From Gemmata massiliana (GTDB lineage: Bacteria > Planctomycetota > Planctomycetia > Gemmatales > Gemmataceae), in NCBI RefSeq assembly GCF_901538265.1, contig NZ_LR593886.1, forward strand, positions 6,965,738-7,029,737: DNA of 64,000 nucleotides, given 5' to 3'. Below the pieces are notes generated by a model. The model saw only the letters and a program-made list of their open reading frames with translations. It was not told the origin of the DNA and did not search any database. Position numbers and translations under genes: made by a program. Positions 1-9,711 of the stretch are shown piece after piece (the stretch's first letter is position 1; each line of letters opens with the position of its first letter).

Positions 1-1
1 C

Positions 2-2212
2 ACGATCACGGAAAAAGACCTCCCCGCCGACCTCACCCCACCGCAAGCGGTGGAAGCGGCGTACAGTCAGGAACTCGCGGAAGTCGCCAGCAAGCTCATC
101 CGCGGACTGCCCACACTCATCGAGTGTGACAAAGAACTCGCGCCGTACCTGTTCATGAACGTGCGCGACCGCTTGCGTCAGGCCAAACTTCAGTGCATCT
201 ACCTCGACGGCCGGCAGCGCGACCCGCAACAGGGTGCGATGCCGATGGGCCTCATCGGGACCATGATCGGGCAACTCCGCGACGCCGTCCGAGGCGCCAC
301 CGAGCGCCGAGTGGTTGTGCTTCCGCACTTGGACCTGCTCACCACCAGCCAGGGCGGGCTCACGAGCGAAGCGCGTGAGGTGATTCCGCTCCTGTACGAG
401 AACCCCGAACTCGTGTGGCTCGGGTTCAAAGACCCGTCGTTCTCGCTGCCGAAAGTGATCGAGAACCTGTTCCCGCACTGGCTGAGCATCCTCGGTATCT
501 CGCGGAACCGGTTGCGCCACCTCATCACGCAGAAGGAGAGCCGCAAGTTCGGCAAGGACTTCTCACCGTGGCAGCTCTACAAGTACGTCTCCGGTGTGAA
601 CGCGGTGCGCCTGCGCCGGCTGCTCTCCACGCTCGAAGGTGAGGACTACCCCGCCGACCCGAAGCGCGCCTACGCGCAAGTGCGGCAGTCCACGCTCAGC
701 GGGAACATGGAGATCCCGTCCGTCGATCTAGAAAAAGACATCGGCGGCTACGCGAAGGTGAAGGCGAAGCTCAAGAGCGAGATCCTCGACACGCTCTCGA
801 AGCGCGACCGCGCCACGGACCCCGAAGAGGTTTCGCGCCTCGAAGAGCTCATCCCACGCGGCATGATCTTCTGGGGGCCGCCGGGTACGGGTAAGACGTA
901 CTTCGCGAAGGCCATCGCCGCCAGCATCGGCGCCGCGATCACCATCGTGTCCGGCCCGGAACTGAAGTCGAAGTGGGTCGGCGAATCGGAAGAGAATCTG
1001 CGCCAGATCTTCCACAAAGCCCGGCAGTCGGCGCCGTCGATCATCGTGTTCGACGAAATCGACTCGTTCGCCACCGCCCGCGGAACGTACACCGGCAGCG
1101 GCGTCGAGCACTCGATGGTGAACCAACTGCTTACCGAAATGGACGGGTTCCACAAGGACGAGCTCGTGTTCATCGTGGGCACGACCAACTTCGTGGAATC
1201 GCTCGACCCCGCCCTGCTCCGCCCCGGCCGGTTCGAGTTCCACATCCACATTCCGTACCCGGACGACGACGACCGCCGCGCCATCTTCGAGATCTACAAC
1301 AAGAAGATGAAGCTCCAGTTCACCGAAGAGGCGATGGAGTACGCGATCAATCGTACCGGCATCCGGTACATGACGCCGACCGGCACCGCGTTCAGCGGCG
1401 ACCACCTGAATGCTCTATGCCGCTCGGTGGCCCGCCTCCGGATGCGCGAGAACATTACTGGTGAAACGACGCCGAAGCTGATCGAGAAGGCGATCACCGA
1501 GTTCGACGAGAAAGTGGAAGTTCACGAAAAGGATCTACCCGTCGTGGCGACCCACGAGGCCGGGCACTTCCTCGTGTCCATCTTCTGCGAACACCACCAA
1601 CAGCCCGAAAAGGTGACCATTCAAAGCGACATGCCCTGGGCGCCGTTCTTCACGCAGTTCAAACACGAGAAGAACCGGATCGGTATGAGTCGTAACGAGA
1701 TGCTCGATCAGATCACGGTGCTCTACGGCGGGATCGAAGCCGAGCGGTTGCTCGTCGGCGATGTGTCTACCGGTGCCAGCGGGATGGGGTCGGCGAACTC
1801 AGACCTCTCGCGGGCGTCGCTGTTCGCGGAGTACATGGTCGAAGTGTGCGGGATGTCGAACCTCGCGGCCCCGCTGCGCTCGTTCCGCGACCACAAGGGC
1901 GACCGGCAGGTGCTTTCCGGCTCGATGGCCGAGGCCATCGACCGTCAGGTGAACACACTCATCGTTGAAGCGCAAGCTCGCGCCGCAGCGATTCTCACCA
2001 AGCACAAAGCGGACCTCCTGAAGATCCGCGACGAACTGACAGAGAAGAAGACGATCGAGGGCGAACGGACGAAAGAGATCATTGAAGATCTGCGAGCGCG
2101 ATTCCCGAAGGATGTGGGGGCGCCCGGCCCGGAGGTGAAACTCGGTACCGGTGCCGGCACCACAACGGAAGCGGGCGCCGAGAAAAAAACCTCGAAGAAA
2201 AAAGACGACTGA
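2..2212 (+). CDS. FtsH-like AAA+ ATPase / M41 zinc protease (5' end outside window)
   Basis: The reading frame is open back to base 2, so the GTG at 50 is only the first possible start seen here and the gene probably begins upstream. Numbered from that GTG, residues 1-225 match no FtsH membrane domain; they contain a hydrophobic strand ending VVVLPHLDLL, like a degenerate ATPase core. The AAA module follows: Walker A GPPGTGKT at 276-283, Walker B with VFDEID, and a second region of homology ending RPGRFEF. The M41 protease has the zinc motif HEAGH at 502-506 and a later D in the SANSDL segment that matches the third zinc ligand of FtsH. There is no predicted N-terminal membrane helix, unlike true FtsH, so it is probably soluble. 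It heads a run of four plus-strand genes and is inferred to be the ATP-driven component of that set. Confidence 0.85.
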   Translation, partial: TITEKDLPADLTPPQAVEAAYSQELAEVASKLIRGLPTLIECDKELAPYLFMNVRDRLRQAKLQCIYLDGRQRDPQQGAMPMGLIGTMIGQLRDAVRGATERRVVVLPHLDLLTTSQGGLTSEAREVIPLLYENPELVWLGFKDPSFSLPKVIENLFPHWLSILGISRNRLRHLITQKESRKFGKDFSPWQLYKYVSGVNAVRLRRLLSTLEGEDYPADPKRAYAQVRQSTLSGNMEIPSVDLEKDIGGYAKVKAKLKSEILDTLSKRDRATDPEEVSRLEELIPRGMIFWGPPGTGKTYFAKAIAASIGAAITIVSGPELKSKWVGESEENLRQIFHKARQSAPSIIVFDEIDSFATARGTYTGSGVEHSMVNQLLTEMDGFHKDELVFIVGTTNFVESLDPALLRPGRFEFHIHIPYPDDDDRRAIFEIYNKKMKLQFTEEAMEYAINRTGIRYMTPTGTAFSGDHLNALCRSVARLRMRENITGETTPKLIEKAITEFDEKVEVHEKDLPVVATHEAGHFLVSIFCEHHQQPEKVTIQSDMPWAPFFTQFKHEKNRIGMSRNEMLDQITVLYGGIEAERLLVGDVSTGASGMGSANSDLSRASLFAEYMVEVCGMSNLAAPLRSFRDHKGDRQVLSGSMAEAIDRQVNTLIVEAQARAAAILTKHKADLLKIRDELTEKKTIEGERTKEIIEDLRARFPKDVGAPGPEVKLGTGAGTTTEAGAEKKTSKKKDD

Positions 2213-2273
2213 CGCGGCGACCGGCCGTTTGCCAAATAGCGTTGCGTGACCTCCGAACAACGAGAGCGAAATT

Positions 2274-2540
2274 ATGGCCGAAATGATTATCATGCTCCGC
2301 CGCGATCCGAACACCGGCAAGCAGAACATTATCATCAAGCTCGATTCCGACCCGGACGCGCTGCCGATCGAGCACGAGCAGATGCACCGCGCACTTGTTG
2401 AGAAGCTCATCGGCAAGGGCGTAAAGCCCGAGGACATGGGCGAACTCATCATCGAGCGCGAGAGCGAGGCGCAACCGTCCGGCCCGGTGAGTCAGCCCAA
2501 CGAGCCGGAAAAACAAAAGGCCAGCAATAAGGGATCGTAA
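2274..2540 (+). CDS. small hypothetical protein in the FtsH-like locus (88 aa)
   Basis: The protein has 88 residues, with an N-terminal half of alternating beta-like and helical sequence (MAEMIIMLRR, then NIIIKLDSDPDALP) and a polar Pro/Glu/Lys-rich tail. I recognise no catalytic motif. It lies 61 nt after the FtsH-like gene and 81 nt before the first giant protein, all on the plus strand, so it is probably co-transcribed with them. The sequence includes HEQMH, which is too weak a context to call a metal site. By position it may be an adaptor or substrate tag of the protease. The start ATG is preceded only by a weak purine stretch (GAGAGCG). Confidence 0.75.
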   Translation: MAEMIIMLRRDPNTGKQNIIIKLDSDPDALPIEHEQMHRALVEKLIGKGVKPEDMGELIIERESEAQPSGPVSQPNEPEKQKASNKGS

Positions 2541-2578
2541 CGAGTAGCGCACAGGGTTTCCGCTCTGTGCGTCCCTTA
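2528..2578 (+). terminator. compound hairpin overlapping the stop of the 88-aa gene
   Basis: TAAGGGA (2528-2534) pairs with TCCCTTA (2572-2578), and CGCACAG (2548-2554) pairs with CTGTGCG (2565-2571). The two right arms are contiguous while the left arms are separated by 13 nt. No long T-run follows, so it could be an attenuator or RNA-processing hairpin as easily as a terminator. Confidence 0.4.
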
Positions 2579-2621
2579 TAAGCACTCAAACTCAAGCACA
2601 GCCCTTTTCGCAGTTGAACCC

Positions 2622-5600
2622 ATGATCCTGCTGTTCCCCGATCTCGACACGGTTCGCCTCGCCCTCACGAGCGGCATCGTACCCACGGACGTGACCCTCG
2701 CGCCCGCGGCCGTGAGCTTCGACGACCAGGGCAAGATCTACATCGAATCGACCGCGAACCTGACGCGCACGGTCACGAAGAACCTCGACCGCATCGGCGT
2801 GAAGGGGTCGAAGCGCCACGCCGTCGACAACCCGCAAGAGATCACCTGCTGGCCGCAGTTGCTACCCGTCACGCGCGACCCGATCGCTCCCACCATCTCG
2901 AACCAAGCTCCGGTGCTCTTCGAGTTGGAGAAAGCGGACGACCTCCCCGTGCTCGTGACCGAAATGCTCCGGCTGGGTAACGACCGGCAGGGGTTCCGGT
3001 GGTTCGCGACGGACGGCGACGCCGAGAGCAAGCGGGTACTGCTCCGCGTCATCGGCCCGCCGTACTACACCCTGCTCCGAGCTATCGACAAGGGCGCGTC
3101 CGGCACCTCGGGCACGGTCCGCGCCTATCTGGAGCGCGCGCCGCGGGTGTGGGTCGAGGTCGGGCACACGCTTCCGCTCGCGCAGCAGCTCCGCGTTTCT
3201 GACAAACAGCTCCTCCTCATTCGCGAGCCGCGCGAGTGGACTTATTTGGACGAAGCGCCATTCCAAGACGTGTACGACATCATGCAGTTCAAGCTGCCGG
3301 CGGCGCCGGTGGCCTGGACCGAAACCAAAGCGCCCAAGAAGATGTCGGTCCCGCTGCGGCTCGCCGGCGGTAACGCGAGCGACACAGCCGAACTGTGGGT
3401 GCTGCGCGAAAACGCCATCGAGCAACTCGATACACTCGTGCGCGACTCCGACGACCGCTTGCTCCAGCGCCTCATGTTCGCGGTCGCAACGGACGCGCAA
3501 GGCGCCCGCACGGTCGTGCTCCGCGTGCGCCCGTCGAAGCTCACGCCCCCGGTACTCGCGCTCGACAACGCGCTGGCGTTCAAGCCATTCTGGAAGCTAC
3601 CGAACCTGTTCCTCCCAGTCGGCAAACGGCTCCACCCCACGCTCCGGCGTGACGCAGTACGCAAGCTCCTGGCCGACGACGCCGATCAGGTCGTGTGGCT
3701 CTACCCCGACGACAAAGGCGGGTTCACGCCGGAGTTCGTCCCGGACGCGGCGTTCCGCTCGCTCGAAGACTGGGTCGATTACGTCATCGAAGCAGAGCAA
3801 CAGGCTCTCGCGGCCTGGATCGAGGCCACGCGATTCGACTTCGACCACTTCGTCTGCAAGGACGTGGGCGGTCCGAAGAACAAACCGGATAAGGGCGATA
3901 AAGACTCGAAGGAAAAAGACGACGATGTGAAGGCACCGAAGGGCGTCGGCACCGCGCCCAAAGCCGGCGTGAAGGGCAAGCCCGGGACCGGTAAACCGAC
4001 CACGACGGCCGAGTTCTTGCCGCCCGCCGAAGAGGTGAAGAAACCGAACGAGTGGAAAATCAAAGCCACGGAACTGGAAACTCAGTTCCTCACGCTCGAC
4101 GGCCCGCTCGACGCCCCCGAACGCCAGGCGATCTGGCCCGAACTCGCGGCGGCGTATTCGGGCGCCAAAGAGCCAATGGACGCGGCCATCTGCTGGCTCG
4201 ACGCGCTGTGGGACTCGGACCCGCTCCCTCCGGCGTGGCTCGCGGGGTGGGTGCGAAGTGAACTCCCGGGCGCCGGCGCGACCATCAAGGCCGACGAGTT
4301 CGACAAGCTCCTGAACCACACGGGCACGGGATTGGCCGAGTCGCGTGCGGTGGTGTCTGCGTTCCTGTGGCTCGCGTCCCAGCAACCGGTCCCGTCCTGG
4401 CTCCCGGCTCGGCTCCCGGCGGTCCAGAATTACCTCGAAACGCACGACAGTTCGCTCCCGGTCCGGGCCGTGTGGCTCGCGGGGTTCCGGCTCGCGCAGC
4501 TCTCCGGCGCGGACGTATTGGGACTCGCCCGTGTCCGCGACCGACTCCTGAAGCGGCTGCTCGAACAGGGGCTCCAGGCCGAACGCGACTTGCCGTACTT
4601 CCTCCGCGTGGCCGGGGTCAAAGACTCCGAGCGCATGCGGGTGGTGCGCGACAAGTCGATGGAGTTGCACACCACGATCCGCAAGTGGATCGACGACTCC
4701 GCCGCGGTGCAGAAGAACGAGCACCTCAAGGCGAACCACCCGCTCGTGGACCTGCTGTTCGCGTTCGCGGTGGCGAAACTCGGTGAAACGACTCAGGCCA
4801 AGAAGCTCCTCGACGACGCTCGCAAGGCAATGGAGGGGCCGGTCCCGACCGGAACCGGTTCACAGTCGGAACAGACGGTCACAGCGGCCGTTGTTCACAA
4901 CTTCCTCTTCAAAGCGTTCCGGTACCGCATCGAGCAAGTGCTGGCTGGGAAGCCGCACTCCGGACAAATGTCCCCGGAGGTACTCGACGAGCTGGAAGAC
5001 ATCACCAAGAAACAGGGCACCGGCCCGGTGAACAACCCGTACAAACTGGCGAAGTACGTGGTCGACCGGATGCGCGAACAGTCCCGCATCATGGAACCCA
5101 ACGAAAAGCCCGACCCGTATGCGGACTGGACCAAGCACAGCGACGAAGTGAAGAAAGCGCTGGCCGAGCTGCACACGATCCGCGACCCAAACAAACTCGC
5201 GGAGCGGATTCGCAAGTTGTACAAAGATGGCGTGCCCGGCAAGCCACTCAAGGAAGTGCAGTTCCACGTACTCCACGAGGGGTTGCCGCTCGCGGCGCGC
5301 GTGAGCGAGTCGTTCACGGTTGAACTGCTCGCGCTGGTTCCCGCCGCACTCCAGGGATCGGGCGGGGCGAACGAACCGCCGGACATGCCCAAGAAGCAAG
5401 GGGAACTGCTCGAGCGCGCGATGTTCCAGGCGGGGCACTTCGCCCGCGAAGACATCGTGAAGAAGCTCGTGGACGATTTCACCGCGCTCGTTCACACGAA
5501 GCCGCAGGAGATGCGGTTCAAGTTGATTAACGTGGTCGCGGGCCAGTGCATGCGGAGCCTCAAGAAGCTCGGCCTGTCGAACGAGATCGACCGGTTCCTG

Positions 5601-6122
5601 ACCAAGCTCCACAGCGAGGTGCTGGGCGGCGCGTCCACCGAGGATTTGAGGAAGAAGCACCAAGCCAAGCCGGAAACGTGGGGCGCGGTGCTCCAGACGC
5701 TGCTCAACCTGGCCGGCGGGTGGCTCCACTTCGGTCGAAAAGACCGAGCGGACCCGATCCTGGACGCGGCGCGGAACGAGTTGCTCCACTCGAACGCGGT
5801 CACGCTCCCGCCCAAGGACTACACGGAACTGGCTCGGGCCTACGTTACCGCGCTGGGCCAGGGGCAGGCCGAAAGAGCACTAGTGAGCATGGTTGAGCTG
5901 TTCAAGCGGATGTCACCGGCCAAAATCACGAACACGTGGACCACCGCGCAATACTACTCGAGGTTCCACCTGAATCTCGTGGAAGACGTGATCCGCGCCG
6001 TGGTGAACGACGACGCGGCCCTCGGGCCGTCCGGACGCCGGTGGCTCGACGACGACGAGTACCTGGTCCGCCGCCGCATCCACGCCGATATGAAGCGGAA
6101 CCTGCTCAAGAGTAACCTGTAA
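2622..6122 (+). CDS. giant protein 1 of the FtsH-like locus (1166 aa)
   Basis: This is a soluble-looking protein of 1166 residues without a signal peptide or membrane segment. Residues 1 to about 420 form one region that opens with LFPDLDTVRLALTSG. A Lys/Asp/Gly-rich linker spans about 425-475 and the rest is mostly helical. The protein is paralogous to the next gene: both open with F-P-(D/N)-L-D-T-(V/L)-RLAL, share a central segment around AAICWLDALW / AAVCWVNAVW, and end with a WLD(D/E)DE(Y/F)L(V/I)RRRIH box. A GTGK-like string in the linker is not a Walker motif. The family resembles large partner proteins of the predicted FtsH/MoxR-vWA ternary systems; that is from memory and was not checked. 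Its function is unknown. Confidence 0.85.
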   Translation: MILLFPDLDTVRLALTSGIVPTDVTLAPAAVSFDDQGKIYIESTANLTRTVTKNLDRIGVKGSKRHAVDNPQEITCWPQLLPVTRDPIAPTISNQAPVLFELEKADDLPVLVTEMLRLGNDRQGFRWFATDGDAESKRVLLRVIGPPYYTLLRAIDKGASGTSGTVRAYLERAPRVWVEVGHTLPLAQQLRVSDKQLLLIREPREWTYLDEAPFQDVYDIMQFKLPAAPVAWTETKAPKKMSVPLRLAGGNASDTAELWVLRENAIEQLDTLVRDSDDRLLQRLMFAVATDAQGARTVVLRVRPSKLTPPVLALDNALAFKPFWKLPNLFLPVGKRLHPTLRRDAVRKLLADDADQVVWLYPDDKGGFTPEFVPDAAFRSLEDWVDYVIEAEQQALAAWIEATRFDFDHFVCKDVGGPKNKPDKGDKDSKEKDDDVKAPKGVGTAPKAGVKGKPGTGKPTTTAEFLPPAEEVKKPNEWKIKATELETQFLTLDGPLDAPERQAIWPELAAAYSGAKEPMDAAICWLDALWDSDPLPPAWLAGWVRSELPGAGATIKADEFDKLLNHTGTGLAESRAVVSAFLWLASQQPVPSWLPARLPAVQNYLETHDSSLPVRAVWLAGFRLAQLSGADVLGLARVRDRLLKRLLEQGLQAERDLPYFLRVAGVKDSERMRVVRDKSMELHTTIRKWIDDSAAVQKNEHLKANHPLVDLLFAFAVAKLGETTQAKKLLDDARKAMEGPVPTGTGSQSEQTVTAAVVHNFLFKAFRYRIEQVLAGKPHSGQMSPEVLDELEDITKKQGTGPVNNPYKLAKYVVDRMREQSRIMEPNEKPDPYADWTKHSDEVKKALAELHTIRDPNKLAERIRKLYKDGVPGKPLKEVQFHVLHEGLPLAARVSESFTVELLALVPAALQGSGGANEPPDMPKKQGELLERAMFQAGHFAREDIVKKLVDDFTALVHTKPQEMRFKLINVVAGQCMRSLKKLGLSNEIDRFLTKLHSEVLGGASTEDLRKKHQAKPETWGAVLQTLLNLAGGWLHFGRKDRADPILDAARNELLHSNAVTLPPKDYTELARAYVTALGQGQAERALVSMVELFKRMSPAKITNTWTTAQYYSRFHLNLVEDVIRAVVNDDAALGPSGRRWLDDDEYLVRRRIHADMKRNLLKSNL

Positions 6123-6136
6123 TCTCTGAGCGGCCG

Positions 6137-6219
6137 AAATCGAAGCATGAAATCCGAAAGAAGGTGCCGGCAATCACGTTAGCGCGGCTCGCCTTCTTTC
6201 GGGTTTTGTGCTTCGATTT
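6137..6219 (+). repeat. long inverted repeat between the two giant genes
   Basis: A 28-nt left arm (6137-6164) pairs with a right arm (6192-6219). The three non-Watson-Crick positions are all G-U in the plus-strand RNA and would be A-C mismatches on the other strand, so a plus-strand transcript is favoured. It contains the CGAAGCA...CGAAAG motif also found at 16233-16312. It may act as a transcript-end or processing hairpin between giant protein genes 1 and 2. Confidence 0.75.
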
Positions 6220-6254
6220 TAGAATTTCCCGCGTGCGGGCACTACACTTCGGTC

Positions 6255-9200
6255 ATGCCCGCACTGTTCTTCCCGAACCTGGACACGCTCCGGCTCGCCC
6301 TTGCCAGCGGGCTGTTGCCGAGCGTACTCACTTCAGCACCGGTACGGTCCCGGGTGGACGCACCGCACATCTGGATCGAACTGGACGAACTACTCCCCCG
6401 CGAAACAATCACAGCACTCAGTCGCCTCGGCGTAATCGCACTCGGTACTCCCGGCGCCCCGACACAAACGAACCGCTCCTGGGCCGAGCTGCTCCCGCTC
6501 CGAAAAGTTTCACCCGGCTCCGGCCCGGTTCTGTTCGAGGTTCCCGATAGACAACTCGCAGCGTTTGTCGCGCGCCTTCGTAGCCTCCACGCAGAGCCGA
6601 CCGGTGTCCACCTGCTCCCCGAACCACACATCGGTCGCGCCTGGGTAGTAGTCTCTGCACCGCCACTCACCGTTCTACTTTGGGCCGAAGAGCCGGAATC
6701 GCCGGTCCGCGCGTACCGCCAACAGGCACCCGGCGTATGGACCGCACGCGGTTGGGAGCACCCGCTCGCCGGGCACCTCACGGTCCCATCCGATTGTGTT
6801 CTCCTGTGCGATTCCGAACGCGGCGCGACCGTGCTCGCAGCGCCCGTACCGCTCCCGACCGAAGACGAATTTGCACTTCGACACAAAACACACGCCGCTG
6901 CCCTACCGAAACGATCCCCGCGAGTCGAAGTACGATTCCGGCTCGCGCGGTGCGGCGAGAACCCGACCGAATCCCTTTGGGTACTTGCGAAGCCGGAACA
7001 GGAAAGCTTCCGCGAGTTCTGTCGCAATGCAGATGAGCGCCTGTTGCGCAGGTTCCAAGTTGCGACGGCTCATCTCGGAAGCGAAACGCGCGTGCTCGTG
7101 CGCCGCACGGCCAACGCCGACACCGGAGTCGGTTTGCCCGTACCCACCGGCGGATACTGCGCGGACCCGCGAATACCTTCACTGTTTGCACCCGTGGGCT
7201 TCGCACTGCGCCCGCGTGCCCGCGCCACGGAACTCGCGCGCGAATTGCGACTCAGCACCGAAAATCTAACGTGGCTCGAACCGCTCCCGCACAACGAGTT
7301 CGCGGTCCACTCGGTCCCGTTTGCGACGTTTCGCCCGGTGAGCGAACACGTCGAGTACGCGGCCCCCATGGGCACCGCGCTCGTGGCACTGCGAATCCCA
7401 GCGGACCCGTTCCCGTTCGTGAAGTTCGCGCTCCGGGTCGATCCGGTCACCGAACCAGAACCGGAGGTCGAAGAGCTAACGGACGAACACACCGCTTTGC
7501 CCACCGAAGGCGAACCGAGTTGGGTCTCGAAATCGGTCGGAGTGATGGTCCGATGGTTGCGCGGTCGAAACGTCCGCACACCGGACGAGGCGAAGCTTTC
7601 AACACTCGGATCTCAAACCGTCCCCGCCCCACCGAAGGACCGAAAGCCCCAACTCGCCGATCCGAACGACGAACGCGAACGGAAGCTGAGTTCCGCGGAC
7701 GCTCTGTTACACGGACACGATCGCGCGGCTCGGCGCCATGACCTGGAAAGCCGGCTGCTCAAGGATTTCCCGAAACTCGGCCCGGACGAGCGCGCGGCAC
7801 GCTGGGCGGAACTCGCGGGCGTTTACGGCGCGACCGGCCAGTCACTCGACGCGGCCGTGTGCTGGGTGAACGCGGTCTGGGAGTGCGCGGTTCCTCCGAC
7901 AGAGTGGCTCGAACAGTGGGCCGAAGCGGAGTGCCACGCGGTGAAGCGCGGCGACCGCACAATCGGGTTAGACCGGTGGCTCGCCGAACCCGGGCGCCCC
8001 GGCACCGGGCGCGTGGTCGCGGCGCTCGCGGCGAGTGCGGGGTTCCAATCGACTCCGCCGGCCGATTTCGTCGCCGCTCTCCCGCGCGTGCTCGCAGTTC
8101 TGGACCAGCACTTCGACGACATCCCCGTTCGCGGCACGTGGCTGGCTCGGATCGCGGTAGCGCGGTCGTGCGACGGCGATGTGCTCGGTCTGGCGCGGTG
8201 GCGCGACCGGCTCGTCGCACGACTCCACGACCGCGGACCCGGGCTGGACCTGGACGAACCTTCGTTTCTGCGCTTCCGCGGCCCGGCCAACGCGGACCGG
8301 TTCAAAACGGCCCGCGAGTGGCTCACTCGCGTGAAGGAACCGGTGCTAGCCTGGGTGCAACGACATACCGGTGGTGGCCGGTTCGCGTGGACCGGTCTGG
8401 AAGCCGAAACGGACGCGACCGCGGTGTACGCGCAATTTCTTCTGGCCTGGGGGTTGGGAGCGCTGGGCGAGCGCGCGCGCGCGCGGGACTGGTCCGCCCG
8501 CGCACGAAAGGCTCTGGCGCGAGCAAGCGGCCCGCGCGCGGACCCGGCCGCACACGCGCTGCTCGGTGATCTGTTCCTTCACCGGATCAAGGACGCCCAC
8601 GAAGGCGGGGCGCCCAAATCGGGGCTCCCCGCGGAACTCCAAGAACGCCTGGAAAAACTCCTCGAACTCCCGCGTTACGCCGTCGACCGACTGCGCGAGC
8701 ACTGTCGCATTCTGGAACCGCTCGGCGGAGTGCGCGGATCGGCGCTGGCACTGAAAACACTTTGGGGTACGGACCGGCTCGGGGAGCGCTTATCGGTATT
8801 TGGCTCGCGCACCGGCGCGGCCCAACTCAACGACGAGGCTCGGGCACTGCTCACCGTAACGACCGAGGAGCCGACCACCGCGACCGTCCCGCGCATTGCG
8901 TTCGCGCTTTTGGAAGTCGCAGCGCACCTTGACCCGCCCGTGCTCGATTCGCTCCTCTCGCTCGTCCCCACGGCCCTCGATTGGATGGAAGCGTGGGTGC
9001 GCGCGGGCCGCTGGCGCGAAGACGAACGGGACGCGACCGTAGCGCGGTACCAGAAGTCGATGCTCGATGCTGCGTTCGCGGTCGCACCGGCCGCGGTCGC
9101 GAGTACCTTACTCCGCCACTTGGCGCGTGGAGCCGCAAGCGGTCACTTACTTACCGCCGCTACCGCAGCCGCCCCACGTGCGTTCCGCGCCGCGCGCAAG

Positions 9201-9701
9201 TTCGGGCTAGTGGCGGACGCCGACGCACTCATGCGCGTTTTGGACCCAGCCCGCGCGGAGTGGGGAAAGGAACCGGTAACAGCGGACCGGGTCGGGCTGG
9301 CGATCGGGTGGTTCACGGCCGGCGATGAAGAGGCCGGGAACCGCATTCTGAACACGGCCCGGGAGCAACTGTTCCTGGCGGCACCGAACGACCGACAGGA
9401 GCGCACCGCGATCGCGCTGGCCTACGCGGAGGCGCTCGGGTTCGCGCCCGCGGGAATCGCACTCGGGCGCCTCGAAGAACTGTTCCAGCGCCTCGACCGC
9501 GTTACTGTGGGCGGGTCCACGAACTGTTACTTCACGCTGCAACCGCTACGCCTCATCGACACCGTGGTGCGCTCGGTCGTAACAGACGAGTTCACCCTCG
9601 GCGCCGCAGTCCGCGCGTGGCTCGACGAGGACGAGTTCCTCATCCGCCGGCGCATCCATCGCGACATGACTGCGTTGTTGCGCGAGAGCGAATTGGTCTG
9701 A
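6255..9701 (+). CDS. giant protein 2 of the FtsH-like locus (1148 aa)
   Basis: This protein of 1148 residues is a diverged paralogue of giant protein 1. It shares the opening box (FFPNLDTLRLALASG), the central helical segment around DAAVCWVNAVW and the C-terminal box WLDEDEFLIRRRIHRDM. The linker, at about residues 395-500, is Glu/Thr/Arg-rich rather than Lys-rich. I see no signal peptide, membrane helix or nucleotide-binding motif. The tandem arrangement suggests duplication followed by specialisation, perhaps as two recognition or scaffold subunits for one protease. It is the last plus-strand gene of the locus; the next gene runs the other way. Confidence 0.85.
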   Translation: MPALFFPNLDTLRLALASGLLPSVLTSAPVRSRVDAPHIWIELDELLPRETITALSRLGVIALGTPGAPTQTNRSWAELLPLRKVSPGSGPVLFEVPDRQLAAFVARLRSLHAEPTGVHLLPEPHIGRAWVVVSAPPLTVLLWAEEPESPVRAYRQQAPGVWTARGWEHPLAGHLTVPSDCVLLCDSERGATVLAAPVPLPTEDEFALRHKTHAAALPKRSPRVEVRFRLARCGENPTESLWVLAKPEQESFREFCRNADERLLRRFQVATAHLGSETRVLVRRTANADTGVGLPVPTGGYCADPRIPSLFAPVGFALRPRARATELARELRLSTENLTWLEPLPHNEFAVHSVPFATFRPVSEHVEYAAPMGTALVALRIPADPFPFVKFALRVDPVTEPEPEVEELTDEHTALPTEGEPSWVSKSVGVMVRWLRGRNVRTPDEAKLSTLGSQTVPAPPKDRKPQLADPNDERERKLSSADALLHGHDRAARRHDLESRLLKDFPKLGPDERAARWAELAGVYGATGQSLDAAVCWVNAVWECAVPPTEWLEQWAEAECHAVKRGDRTIGLDRWLAEPGRPGTGRVVAALAASAGFQSTPPADFVAALPRVLAVLDQHFDDIPVRGTWLARIAVARSCDGDVLGLARWRDRLVARLHDRGPGLDLDEPSFLRFRGPANADRFKTAREWLTRVKEPVLAWVQRHTGGGRFAWTGLEAETDATAVYAQFLLAWGLGALGERARARDWSARARKALARASGPRADPAAHALLGDLFLHRIKDAHEGGAPKSGLPAELQERLEKLLELPRYAVDRLREHCRILEPLGGVRGSALALKTLWGTDRLGERLSVFGSRTGAAQLNDEARALLTVTTEEPTTATVPRIAFALLEVAAHLDPPVLDSLLSLVPTALDWMEAWVRAGRWREDERDATVARYQKSMLDAAFAVAPAAVASTLLRHLARGAASGHLLTAATAAAPRAFRAARKFGLVADADALMRVLDPARAEWGKEPVTADRVGLAIGWFTAGDEEAGNRILNTAREQLFLAAPNDRQERTAIALAYAEALGFAPAGIALGRLEELFQRLDRVTVGGSTNCYFTLQPLRLIDTVVRSVVTDEFTLGAAVRAWLDEDEFLIRRRIHRDMTALLRESELV

Positions 9702-9711
9702 GTGTCCGAAC

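Noticed and set aside
3960-4010. Possible Walker A (GKPGTGKPT) in giant protein 1
   Set aside because: It lies in a low-complexity Lys/Pro/Gly linker, lacks the preceding strand and the K-(S/T) ending, and is absent from the paralogue.
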